Below are positions 43,831 to 54,740 of a stretch of DNA of 64,000 nt, one piece after another (positions within the stretch are counted from its first letter, which is position 1; the number at the start of each line of letters is the position of its first letter). The notes under the pieces are model-generated. The model saw nothing but the letters and a program-made list of their open reading frames with translations. It did not search any database and was not told where the DNA came from. Made by a program: the position numbers and the translations under genes. The stretch comes from Chondrus crispus (taxonomy: Eukaryota > Rhodophyta > Florideophyceae > Gigartinales > Gigartinaceae), in assembly GCF_000350225.1 (NCBI RefSeq), contig NW_005178511.1, forward strand, positions 330,442 through 394,441, in the 5' to 3' direction.

Positions 43831-44302
43831 TTCATTTTGATCTTTCGGGCCTTAGTCCTCCTATGAGGACAAAACTTTTTTTAATATTTTCTAGACAACG
43901 CAAAGCACGATTTCGCTTTTTTGCAACTTGAATGATATCACCATAGGTAAATCACTTGGTCATCGATTCTAGCGAAACCAACTCGCTGATGCACATATAA
44001 ACGTGTTTAAAAGAAAAGTCGCTTACAGTGAGCATTTTTCCTGACGCAAATTTAACAACAGTAGCATAGAAATATTGCGTAGAGTGCTTTTTACTTGGTT
44101 CTAACTTTTGAAAACTTTTGAATGGAGTCAACCTACCAAAGAAAAATGGAACAGTGGATGTCAAAGTTGAAAAGAATAAAATTCTCAGATTTTATGTTAT
44201 GATAAAGCTTGTCGGACAGACAATAGTTCTGACACTCTCTGTACCACACATTGTCAGAACTTCAATTTTCTTCTCTCTGATCTCCATTTCACATCATTAA
44301 AA

Positions 44303-44713
44303 ATGCCGCATCTTGTGCAAAGTAACGTAACTGAGTGCTGTGATTTAACTGATCTGCATTATTTTTATCTTAAACATGTCAATGCAAAATGTAGACTTGA
44401 TTTCGAATGTCTCCCTCCTCTATGCAATCTCCTCAAATGCAAATGTAGACTTGATTTCGAATGTCTCCCTCCTCCATGCAATCTCCTCGAATGGAAATGT
44501 AGACTTGATTTCGAATGTCTCTCTCCTCTGTGCGGTATGCAGAATACAGGAGTTCTCTCTTCCAGAAATTTTCATCAGCGCAAAGAGACTGACTGCCTGT
44601 CTTTAGTGCTCGATCTTTGGACTTTAAGCTATATAAACGGATCCATCAGAATTTCTGACATCGCATTTTTCCTTCACTTCCAGGATACGACCTCACAAGA
44701 TTTTTGCTCTTGA
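44303..44713 (+). CDS. Cys-rich repeat ORF, 136 aa (doubtful)
   Basis: Contains an 18-residue repeat of the type KCRLDFECLPPLCNLL in about 2.7 copies, encoded by a 54-bp tandem repeat. No signal peptide. The repeat length being divisible by three keeps the frame open, so coding is possible but not shown. Could be an exon of a gene with the intron-like units just downstream. Confidence 0.25.
   Translation: MPHLVQSNVTECCDLTDLHYFYLKHVNAKCRLDFECLPPLCNLLKCKCRLDFECLPPPCNLLEWKCRLDFECLSPLCGMQNTGVLSSRNFHQRKETDCLSLVLDLWTLSYINGSIRISDIAFFLHFQDTTSQDFCS
44387..44535. repeat. 54-bp tandem repeat
   Basis: Units 44387-44440, 44441-44494 and partial 44495-44535, each starting AAATGTAGACTTGATTTCGA. Confidence 0.9.
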
Positions 44714-44734
44714 CGTATGTGATTTTCGAACGAG

Positions 44735-45378
44735 GTAAGTTGCACCTGTGAGTCAAGGTCTGCCTCATGTCGAGAAGGCAAGAGGCAGACCGGCTCGCAC
44801 CTGCTTCTTACCAGTACATGGGACCAGAGGAGAGCATGTACTGACCAGTATTGATTCGGGTTCGCTTGCGGACTTGCAGATTACAGGTGTCGAACTTTCG
44901 ACGTATAAATTGAGCAGATGTTTTATGCTTGCGGAAGAAGAAGAAGTGATATGGACGCTGAGAGTCGATTTCAGAAATGGTAAGTTGCACCTGTGAGTCA
45001 AGGTCTGCCTCATGTCGAGGAGGCAAGAGGCAGACCGGCTCGCACCTGCTTCTTACCAGTACATGGGACCAGAGGAGAGCATGTACTGACCAGTATTGAT
45101 TCGGGTTCGCTTGCGGACTTGCAGATTACAGGTGTCGAACTTTCGACGTATAAATTGAGCAGATGTTTTATGCTTGCGGAAGAAGAAGAAGTGATATGGA
45201 CGCTGAGAGTCGATTTCAGAAATGGTAAGTTGCACCTGTGAGTCAAGGTCTGCCTCATGTCGAGGAGGCAAGAGGCAGACCGGCTCGCACCTGCTTCTTA
45301 CCAGTATATAGAGTCCAGAGGAGAGCCTGTACTGACCAGCATTGATTTGTGTTCGCTTGCGGACTTGCAGATAACAGG
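44735..45378 (+). repeat. 245-bp tandem repeat resembling intron plus exon
   Basis: Two complete 245-bp units (44735-44979, 44980-45224), almost identical, and a third partial unit to about 45378. Each unit starts GTAAGTTGCACC, a strong 5' splice-site sequence, and contains CTTGCAG 145 bases later, a good 3' splice site; the remaining 100 bases would be exon. ORFs seen on both strands are repeat shadows. Confidence 0.85.
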
Positions 45379-47389
45379 TATGCATTGTTGAAGAAGTCAC
45401 TCGGCGTTTCTACGTCTATATGTATCATTCATGTAGTCACTCGTCGTTTTGATTTATGTGCTACGAATTTTTTTGTTTGAATGTCTTGCGATTTTCTTGG
45501 CAGAGGGAAGATTCGGCTCGCTGCTGTCTGAAATTAGGACGTTGTATGTATGTTAGAACTCGCTAAACATATTAAAGACAATCGACTGATGTCATGTTCT
45601 TTAGTTTTTTTTCCGAAGACCGTTTCTGTTTCAGGCTCTCCTCTACACATTTGTGGGACTTTCGCTCATGCATCTCTTGGTTGGACCTTTTGCCCTCAAC
45701 ACAGACAAATCGGTGCTCTGCTTGGAACGGCCATTACGTGCTTGCTTCGTGGTGTATTTCAGTACATGGCCGCGTGGTATTTTAGAAGGAAGCAGTACAG
45801 ACGCGACTCTTTTTTGGCAAGCGTTTAAAGTCTTGTTCCATACGCCATACGCATCGTACAAAGGCTTACATATTTCGTCGTCTTCTCTTGCAGACTTTGA
45901 ACTCCATTCAAGGCACCTTTGAAAGGCAGGACGAACGAGAACTCATTTGTTTCAACAAGTCTTCGTTTTCATTCCAAGACCAACGTCAACTCCAACCCGA
46001 GAACATTTTTCATAATTATCAACTTTTAATGCCACGCTTGCATCAGACTCTCAGCTCCGATCAAGCTAAAAATCAAACAGGACAGTTATTTATGTTATCT
46101 CAACCTCAAGCGCTTTGAATGTTATAGCGTGGAAATCAACTGACGCATTTGCGGTATTCTCTACGTCGCTGAACGTCGTGATGCCGACTAGTGCGTGGAG
46201 ATGTTTGCCAGTGTTGGTACTGTGTTTAAATTATCCTTCTCTGCGACCGCATTCTAATGATTGTTACCGCTGGTCGTGGAGCTGCCCGTGCTTGGTTGTT
46301 CTTGTTCCTTTTGCCCGGCGATTAGGGTGCTGCAGGAATCAACATCGGGCTGTAGTTCTGTCCCTGAAAGAATATATCTACAAACCTACGGTAGCTACCG
46401 TAAAGCACACGCTTTTTCTTCTCTCCCTTCTTCTCTAACATCAGCATGCTCTTATCCGCGACGCAATCGAAAACAATTGGGGATAGTAGATGCGCCGGAT
46501 AACCAAGCGACTACACAAACGCCAATACGTGCCGTCTCATCGTCGCACAAAACCACCCCACATTCACGTGCATCACCTATGCCTCGCCAACGGACACTGC
46601 CCGCACCTCAAGAACACGGACTGCTCAGCCACCGTACGCGCTGCATAGAGCGCTCTACAAATTCTAAGCATGTCGACCAGCTCCGTCTCGCTGCGCCAAG
46701 TCGCCGAGCGTATGATGGAACAACTCTACCATCAGCAGCACCATGTCAGCCCGCCCAAGTACCGGTAGCTGCTTGCTAACAGGCGACATGAGGTTAGAAG
46801 TGGTGTGGCGGCGATACTCCAATGGCGCGACATAAGTAGGCTGGACATCGCTGCAGACGAGGTGCGAACTATCCATGAATGGTAGAACGGGATGACACAA
46901 GTGGAATGGCCATTCACGCCCAAGGGCCTCGCTTTGTGCAATCAACCGACAGTTTCCTGGGGTATGAGAGACGGCGTTAAAGTGTATCGGCAGAAACTTC
47001 GAGCAGGTTATCCTTCGTGTTGAATCTGAGTTGTTTCTGAGAAGCCTTTCGCGGCGTAGGTGCATGTACAATATACGCCGTGAGATGAGCCCAGATCTTT
47101 GTAGATGTTCAACGAATGAAAACGTAGTGCTGTAGCGTGAAAAGTCATTTCCCCGACTCATCTGTATCATATCTGCAACATTGATCTCTGTTGTCTTCTT
47201 GCGTCTGCATGCCACGAGCATACCAACAGTGTGAGATGCTGTGCGCGGAGTACTGCCCCTTGAGCCCAAATTAGCACAGCATTGGCAAAAAAAGGAAAAT
47301 GATTCCCTTCTCATCTCAAGTTGCAGTAGCGAAAACAGCACAAATTAACAGCGCAAATTGAAACCTGTCTATCTTCTGTGTCCACATTA
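45379..47389. other. Spacer or remains of a spliced gene
   Basis: No family recognised. TTCTCTTGCAG at about 45885 looks like another 3' splice site. Short ORFs (45550-45828, 46115-46438, 46261-46779 plus; 46664-47341 minus) lack domain features. Confidence 0.4.
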
Positions 47390-49330
47390 TTTTGTAACCT
47401 TAAAAATATGAATGACATGTTGTAAAAATATGCTTTGCCTGAAACGCGTTTCACATGCGAGAGTCGCTTGAACAAGAATCTCGACTCTCGGAATAGCAGT
47501 GCTTTTGTTCACCCCAGAAAAAACGTTTTGTAGTATGGGGGTGGCTTTTTCAAACAATGGACTTAGTTTGAGTTCAAGTCTGCAAAAGTTCAGCAGAAGG
47601 ATGAGACCGGACAAACTGTTAACACCAGGCTGGCCTTTTTTGCGATGCAAGCAGAAAACTAATTCGATAATTTAGAATGTCAATTTAGGGACCACCTCTA
47701 ATCTCTTACCATCGGCAATAAAGCATTGAATGATACAGAAGTAGAAGCCTTGAAACTCTTGTAAAGAGCAGAATCCAAAAAAACGTCAATGTTTGAGTTT
47801 CATTTTGATCTTTGTATTTAGTTTTGAAGATATCAAAGAAACAAAGGTTTCAAGGATTTCCGAAAGTGAAATACAGAGGGGGGTCGCGATATAGTGCCAT
47901 ATTTGTTAGTGCCAGATCCGATATAGTGCTACCCTTCTGCGGGTGGCACGAATTTTGAGCCAAAAACGAAGGGTCTCCAGGGAGGCAGTTGGATGGACAT
48001 GTGTACTGCCCGAGAGCCGCTGCCGCCGCGGAAAGATATTATGCAGTTGCCAACTCGAATAGAGACTATGGCGGAAAAAGGCAGGGTCGATGATGCAATT
48101 GGACGTCTGCAAAAGTGTAGGCTGGCTTTTATGGCTGCGAAAAAGGAGGAAGTCAATGCAACAGAAATGCTTGATTAGACTTGAGTCTGTAGTGAATATA
48201 CAAAGCATGAGTGATGGCGTCCTGCGAGCGGTCTTTCTGAGCAGTGATGCAAGGAAGTGGCTGCAAAAAAGCCGTAAATCTCATTATCTAAGAGTGCCTG
48301 GTTCGATATAGTGCCGTTTTCCGCCCACTGACACAGGGTAGCACTATATCGCGACCCCCCCCCCCCCCCCCCCCCGTATCCGCAAACCATTCCCAACATA
48401 ATTTTGAAGTACTGTAACCGAAGCTCTCTTTGAGATTTTATTATATCGCAACTTAACCCCTATTTTTAGTGACAACGTTAGTTGCGTGTTCGTTTTGAGC
48501 AATTTTGAAGTTGGAGAATCTGGAGCTGAAAGGTAATCTCTTTTCACTGAGATATTGGTTCACCAAGATTAGATCGCCATTTTGTCAGCAATTTATTAAA
48601 AACGTGACGATCGACTTCATAATTAAATTACCGACAGAACCAATGTCACCTTTATCTCAAATGCATTTCAAAGAAGTATCTCACACAAGTAATCTCTCTT
48701 TATTCCCTCCCATCTCCAAGCGATAGTGCAACTTTAAATATCATTCGGAACCAGACTTTGTCCACAGCGTAGAGACATCTCAGCTCAGTGGTTATGGCGT
48801 GCTGGGTCATATAAACCGCTGACCCTGGGTCAGTGCGTTCGAAACCAGGTGGAGGTCGCAACTGCACGATAGGGGTCGGAACAGACTCAGGGATGCCCAA
48901 CATACTTTTTTGTTTGTTGAAAGCTTTTTCTATTTTTCTGTAGTTTGCCGGGTTTTAAACATTACGTACAGTATGGTGTGTATAGAATGGTTGAAATGAT
49001 GTTGATGATATGTTAGGAATCTCTACATTCTTGATACCGACGAGTTGTGTGCAATAATGAAGTGGCTCTGCAAAACTGATTTTTGTTGTGTTTCTTCCAT
49101 TGAGCACTGATCAATATGCTGTTGTATTGCGATTGTTCGCCATTGCGAACAAGAGAGCCATTGAAACGATCAGAGTTGACACGTATTGGACAATTGCATG
49201 CAGTACAGTCATTTCTGTTCAAATTGCCAAGAGAGAGTGGCATCATTTAGTAGTAGTATACCTGTATCGACGTTGGACCTCTGAGGTAAAATACTATGTT
49301 CGCTTTCTATCGCAAGACGTTGATTTATCA
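47390..49330 (+). repeat. Dispersed repeat, copy B
   Basis: 47400-47870 matches 43450-43850 directly; 48380-49330 matches 43440-42500 inverted. The two halves are therefore in a different relative orientation than in copy A, and copy C shares the copy B arrangement. A MITE (47874-48376) sits exactly between them. tRNA-like segment at about 48770-48845. Confidence 0.75.
47874..48376. mobile_element. 503-bp MITE with TA target site
   Basis: Ends read inward are CAGAGGGGGGTCGCGATATA and CGGGG...GTCGCGATATAGTGC, flanked by TA (47872-47873 and 48377-48378). The right end includes a C run of about 22 bases. The termini resemble those of the pogo-like element at 5-7.4 kb (CAGAG..., CGATATRGTG), so that family may mobilise it. 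No transposase; a 61-codon ORF inside (47993-48178) is of unknown meaning. Confidence 0.82.
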
Positions 49331-49396
49331 ATGAAAGTTTTCTATTCTTTTTCCAGAATCGGTCAAACACAGTTGGAGAACGTTTTCCGAGCGCAG

Positions 49397-49619
49397 TGTT
49401 GCACAGTCCGTGGGTAATGATTGTGAAGGTGCAAGTTCCTTGCCCGTCCAGTTTATTGAGTCGGGCACTATCTTTAAGTAGGGCAACCTAAATGCTAGAA
49501 GAGATAAAGCGATACAAACGCCACGTAATATATTGAATGCCACGTAATATATTGGTGCACCGTGAGGCTTGCGGCGGTCGAAGAGTCCTGTGTACGGAGC
49601 CATCGGTCGCGGTGCATCA
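49397..49619 (-). repeat. 3' LTR of gypsy element 2
   Basis: 223 bp, TGTTGCACAG to GGTGCATCA. Contains a tandem GCCACGTAATATATTG pair. Confidence 0.92.
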
Positions 49620-49647
49620 GTTCTTTCTTTCAAAAGACTATTTGAAA

Positions 49648-49938
49648 TTATTGAGAGATCGTCAAACGTGCTGCAGAAACGAGATCCTGGTCAGGATGAG
49701 CGTCTAAAAATCTGTTCAGCATTGCTGGGATGTCTTCGTCCATATTGTTAATCGGCTCCCAAGTTGGGTCTTCGTCGTCGAAGCCTTTCCACTTTGCTTG
49801 TACTTCAAATTGATCATTTTGTGCGCTGTAGCGCAAATTTAAAATTGCCTCTACCGTGTTGAGATGTGGTTCGTTATGGTCTATGGAATCCAGAAGCTCC
49901 TCAGAAACGTTCAGTTGTGAGTCAGCGTACAGTTTCAA
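49648..49938 (-). pseudogene. Chromodomain at the integrase C-terminus of gypsy element 2
   Basis: VEAILNLRYSAQNDQFEVQA then KWKGFDDEDPTWEPINNMD and a final helix IPAMLNRFL match the chromodomain fold of chromoviruses, with aromatic cage candidates in LRY, KWKGF and TWEP. Such domains bind methylated H3 tails and guide integration to heterochromatin. Confidence 0.85.
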
Positions 49939-50034
49939 TCTGTTAGCATGGAATATAGCATGGGCGCCGTTAATGAGGTCTTCGCATTCAAAGATTAGCT
50001 CCGACAGGACACGTGAGATACGTCGTGGACCTTT

Positions 50035-51195
50035 CTAAGTAACGCGCAATTTGTGCCCTTGCCTGTCACTACGTTTGGCGACCAGCACAAAGTCTCCCAT
50101 TTCGAAGTTGATACCCCTGACATGCGTCGGAGCATTGTGTATTTGTATTGCGTCTTCTTTCAGCTTGTTTTTGCGCTTGTAAATGTCACGGTGTATATCG
50201 TTGAAAGCTTTAGCAATAGATTCGATGTGTATGATTCGCTGTGCTCTCAAAAAATCCAGGGACGCTGGCTGTGGTTCTCCGGCTGGCAGTAGTGTGCGCA
50301 GTGGACTGTCTAGGGGTAGACCCGTGAATGCTGTTATCGGAGCACGATTCCCTAGACTCGGACCTCTCGAATGGTTCAGAATGCTCTGTAGTAGTGGAAG
50401 AACGGCGGGCCACTCCTTTTCTTTCAATCGAAATTCGGATAGTAGTGCGCGACAGGCACGAAGAACTTCTTTACATACTGTTTCGACAGTACCGTTTGAC
50501 TGGGGGCAGTACAGAGTGGTGAAGTGGTGATGTGCGTGCAAATGACGGTTGAGGGCGGCCATTACAGTGTTCTTGAAGTGCGTTCCCTGATCAGAGCTCC
50601 ACGTCAGCACGACGCCAAAAAGAGAGAACCAGCTCATGAGAGCCCTTACTCTGTGCTCTGTATCGGCAGATGGACAGGGTTCCAAGCGAACTAAGGAGGA
50701 TGCGTCGTCTTTCAGAATGAGTACGTACTGGTTATCGTCGTTGCTCGGTCCCATGTACAGGAAATCGAAATGCAGTAAATCGTTCGGTTTGTCAGCATGC
50801 AGTGTGTGTGCCATAGGACGAGGGATTCGCAAGCCTCCGGTTGTGGCAAGGCAATGGAGGCAGCTGTTGCAAAATGAGAAAATGTCGGCTCGCATCTTCT
50901 TCCAGAAAAAGTGTTCCTGTATATTGGCGACCGTAGTGTCGGCACCGCGGTGACCGCTTCTTCCACAATGCCCAATAACGCAAATACGGAGTTGGATGTG
51001 TTGACCTTGAACTGTGGATGGGATCCAGATCGCTCCCCCTTCTCGAGTAATGATTCTGTCTCTTTGGTGCTTACAAGCTGGAGAGATGCCTTCGTTGATT
51101 GCCTCCTCTTGGACTGCCTTTATGTCTTTCTCGCAAGGCCAAGTGAAATCTGGATCAAGATCAGGTGCTATTGGCGCGGAGAACAGGGAGGCCAT
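50035..51195 (-). pseudogene. Integrase of gypsy element 2
   Basis: HHCC zinc domain (GHCGRSGHRGADTTVANIQE ... CNSCLHC), core with LLHFDFLYMGPSNDD, WSSDQGTHFKNTVMAALNRH, and YCPQSNGTVETVCKEVLRAC, then a C-terminal barrel (FEMGDFVLVAKRSDRQGHKL). Continues into the chromodomain. Confidence 0.88.
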
Positions 51196-51212
51196 GCGGC
51201 CAGAGGTGATAG

Positions 51213-53137
51213 TTATTTCTTCTTGCTAGCCGTGGCTCCCCATTGTGATAGTAGATCAGCCCAAACATTGTCATCTCCAGATATGTGCCCAATTGTGTAC
51301 TGAAAGGCGGCGAGTGTCAGGGCCCATCTTTGGATTTTGTTAGCAACGTGCTTCTGAATAGAGAGGTTGGTTACCGTGGGGTTGAAGATGTACACTAAAT
51401 TCTTGTGGTCGGTGAATAGTTGAAATCCGTGGGGACGCAGTAGAATATAGTCCAGGCGCGTAACTGACTCAACTACTGCAAAGGCTTCTTTTTCTGGAGT
51501 CGACCAGCGGGCGCTAGCCCCCTTGAACGAGCCGCTGAGGAAAGCGAGAGGTTCATGTTTTTGTCCTTCAAACGGATCGTCTACGTTTCCTGGTGGTATT
51601 TGGGTCAGGACACTACCCCAATGGTGTTCACTTGCATCAGTGAAGAGGCACAATAGCTTGTCCGGGTGAGGGTGTGCTAGAGTCATAGATTCGGCAAGTG
51701 CGCGCTTGAATCTTCTATAGCAATCGCCGTGAGCTGGATTCCATTTTTGTGTTAATGAGACTTTAGAAGCGGCTGTCTTCGTTCGACGTCCTGCGATGGT
51801 GAGGGTGTCTTCCAGGAGAGTGGTCAAAGGTTCTACCATTTGGTTGAAGTCGGGGATGGCCATCCGCATCCAATTCGCTGCGCTTATAAACTGCTGTAGT
51901 TCTGCACCGTTAGAAGGCGGGGGCATATCAAGGAGCGGCAGCAGTTGCTTGGGATCCATTTTGACCCCATTCGCCGAAATGAGGCATCCGCACCATCTCA
52001 CGGTTTTGAGAAAAAACGGCACTTGCCGGCGTGGAGCTTGATTCCGTTTTCACTGCAGATTCTGAAGAAGGTGCGAAGCTTTTCGAGTAGTTCTCTCTCA
52101 TTCTTGCAGTGAAAAAGTAGATCGTTCTGCCACTGTAGTAAATTATCACGTATAGGGAGGCAGAGCTCGCTGATGGTGCTCTGAAAATAAAATGTGGCGT
52201 TGATTTGTCCATGCAGGACGCGAGTTGGCGTGAATACGCCATCCGAGGTGATGAATGATTGACATTCTTGAGACTTGCGGTCAAGAGGCATTTGCCAGTA
52301 ACCATGAAATAAATCTATACATGCATAGCATGTATCGCCTGCCAGGTCGGAAATTGCGGTTTCGAGATGGGGCATCGGCCATATGAAAGGGATGGTCTGA
52401 TGATTCACGGGGCCCAGGTCGACCGTAAACCGAAACTCCTCGGGTCCTGATTTGGGTACGAGTAGGGGTGCACAAGCCCATTGGCTTCGGTTGTTGCGTC
52501 GCACTAGACCCACTTGTATGAGTTCATCGACTTTGCGGCGAAGGAAGGCCGCCTGTGGCGGTGAGTACCTGCGGAGTTTGACTCGTACCGGCTTTGCGTT
52601 CGATTTGAGCCTAATAATCATAGGAGGCACAGCGGCAGGTGGATCGGCTCCCAGCTTTGTTCGAAATAGATCGCGGTATTCGTGTAGTAGGCCTTTTAAC
52701 TCCGTGTGAAGTTCAGTTGGTAGTCCATTGGCAATAGCCGCAGCCAGTCTTGCACGTAGATGCTCCGTAGTTTTTTCCAGAATATCCTTTCCAGGTGAGA
52801 GGTATTCTGTTTGTCGGAGGGGGTCGTCGTCCTCGCCATCGCCATAGAACAGGGGTGAAGGTGTGCTCTCAGTAGCGTCATCACACTCCTCGGTGTTCTG
52901 TTTTGTCTCTGTCACTGGTTCTTGCGTCTGCAGGGATTCTTCATCACATGTGGGCGAGTCTACGTGCTGGTGTGACTTGTTGAGAAATAGGCGGGCCAGT
53001 CGAGATGGTGTAGACTTTAGATGGGTGTTGTGCTCCGCTGCCGTAGTAGAGGATGTTGCAGAAGACGAATGAAAGCCCACGTGCGAGAAGTCAGCGTCGT
53101 GGAAAGTGTTTCGAACGCTGGGAAGGTGTTTGTCCAA
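51213..53137 (-). pseudogene. RT and RNase H of gypsy element 2
   Basis: RT segments VKLRRYSPPQAAFLRRKVDE, FTVDLGPVNHQTIPFIWPMP, ACIDLFHGYWQMPLD; RT connection WCGCLISANGVKMDP; RNase H LCLFTDASEHHWGSVLTQ, TPEKEAFAVVESVTRLDYIL, LFTDHKNLVYIF and DDNVWADLLSQW. Damaged. Confidence 0.85.
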
Positions 53138-53253
53138 ATTAAAGCCAAGGGAGTTCAGGAGAGGTCACGAGAGGAGTAATTCCTGCATAGATTCTTCAAA
53201 TACGAGGAATTCAACGTTTCGAAGCCGCAGCGGTCCTACTGGCAGCTGTATAG

Positions 53254-54470
53254 TTATTGAAATCCGTGCTTTTTCTGAGCTTGGTAAGTCACTTCTTCCT
53301 CGCTATCCCGGGATCCAAGAGCAAGATTCATTCGAATGGGCACATTTAGAGGCAACATCTGGATGAAAATATTGGCTTCAGCGTAGGTTCGGAGGTGAGC
53401 TTCCGACAAAGCTGAATGATCCGCGCCATAGTCACCATTCACGACGACCGGCACAATGTTGGCCAGTTTTCCTTCAAAACGGCCGGCGTTGAGTGGGATG
53501 GGGGCCGCTGACGTCATAGACTTGAGAGTCGATCTGTTGGTGGCTTTTTCATCGCAGTACTTCTTCAGAAATGATGCCTTTTCCGCTTCTGTGGAGATGT
53601 CGCAGTCCTTCATCTTATGACGTTTTTTACACTTATTAGTGTTCAGACACAACGGCTGCTCCATACTCATCAGTTTTTGCGGTTCTTGAGTGTTCTTATC
53701 CTTTTCGTTACCCAAACGCATTCCCAGGGTGGCTCGCCCCGAGCCTCTAGACGGTTTGTGTTTGGGGTCTAGTTTGTTCTTGTCCATGGGTTTCTCGCGA
53801 TCTGGAGTCCTTGATTTGGTCAGAGGTGTCTTCATTGGTACGTACTTGTCGCAAGAGACAGCCACGGCAATCACATGTCTGTAAAATGGCTTCTTAAGTT
53901 TTCGTAATTCGTGCTTATCGAGCGCCAAGTCCGATTCAATTTTTTCTCTTAGAGCTTGGGCTTCAATAAAGAACAGACCTGGTTGATGGCCAGCTTGGGA
54001 TTCTTCTCAATGAGGATGTCCCACTTCTTTGTCCTGAGAAAAGTACGGCAATCCATTAACAAGGATTTTATGCGAAGCTCAGGGTCTGTCTCATCCACAT
54101 TGATGCGTATTGATGTCTTGATGGCAGTCTCGAGTTCCTCTAGGGTGATGGATTCGAGACTGACGGTTCCATTGCTGTCTAACCACTTCTGTATGACATC
54201 ATCATTTACTTCTTCCTCCTTGTTGATCGAATCTCCAAATTCCCCTTGTTCGATGAGAGAAGTCAGAAGGTTGGGATTGAGCGAAGCGGCTAGAGAGACG
54301 AGTTGGATAGTGCTACCACATTGTGGGGCCTCCTTAACCTTGAGAATGTAGCTTTCTCGTTCTCGCCAGAAGAAATGGATGTCTTTACTTCCAATTTTTC
54401 GCAGTATTGCATGCGAAATGGGTACCAAGAGATTCTGGCCTGCCGATGGGCCTGCAGTGGAGCCCATGAT
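53254..54470 (-). pseudogene. gag and protease region of gypsy element 2
   Basis: The frame starting near MGSTAGPSAGQNLL gives a capsid-like helical protein. The next segment has a basic region, a knuckle-like CLNTNKCKKRHKMKDC and then IVPVVVNGDYGADHSALSEA, the aspartic-protease flap and active-site area. Fossil. Confidence 0.7.
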
Positions 54471-54518
54471 AGCGGCGTTCGAGGTTGTCAAATTGAGCAA
54501 AAAGAGCTCAGTGATCAC

Positions 54519-54740
54519 TGTTGCACAGTCCGCGGGTAATGATTGTGAATGTGAAAGTTCCTTGCCCGTCCAGTTCATTGAGTCGGGCACTATCTTTGAG
54601 TAGGGCAACCTAAATGCTAGAAGAGATAAAGCGATACAAACGCCACGTAATATATTGAATGCCACGTAATATAGTGGTGCACCGTGAGGCTAGCGGCGGT
54701 CGAGGAGTTCTGTGTACAGAGCATCGGTCGCGGTGCATCA
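54519..54740 (-). repeat. 5' LTR of gypsy element 2
   Basis: 222 bp, same ends as its partner at 49397-49619. Confidence 0.92.

Larger units (their letters stand above)
49397..54740 (-). mobile_element. Ty3/gypsy LTR retrotransposon 2 (fossil) with chromodomain
   Basis: 5.34-kb minus-strand element with LTRs at both ends, flanked by CGCAG and AGCAG, a 5-bp target duplication with one difference. Order on the minus strand: gag, protease, RT, RNase H, integrase, chromodomain. LTRs differ at about 10 positions plus one indel by eye, about 4.5%, so it is somewhat younger than element 1. Coding sequence is broken in several places. Confidence 0.92.

Noticed and set aside
44765-45400. Several 72-115 codon ORFs on both strands at 44.8-45.4 kb
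   Set aside because: Identical copies produced by the 245-bp tandem repeat; no domain.
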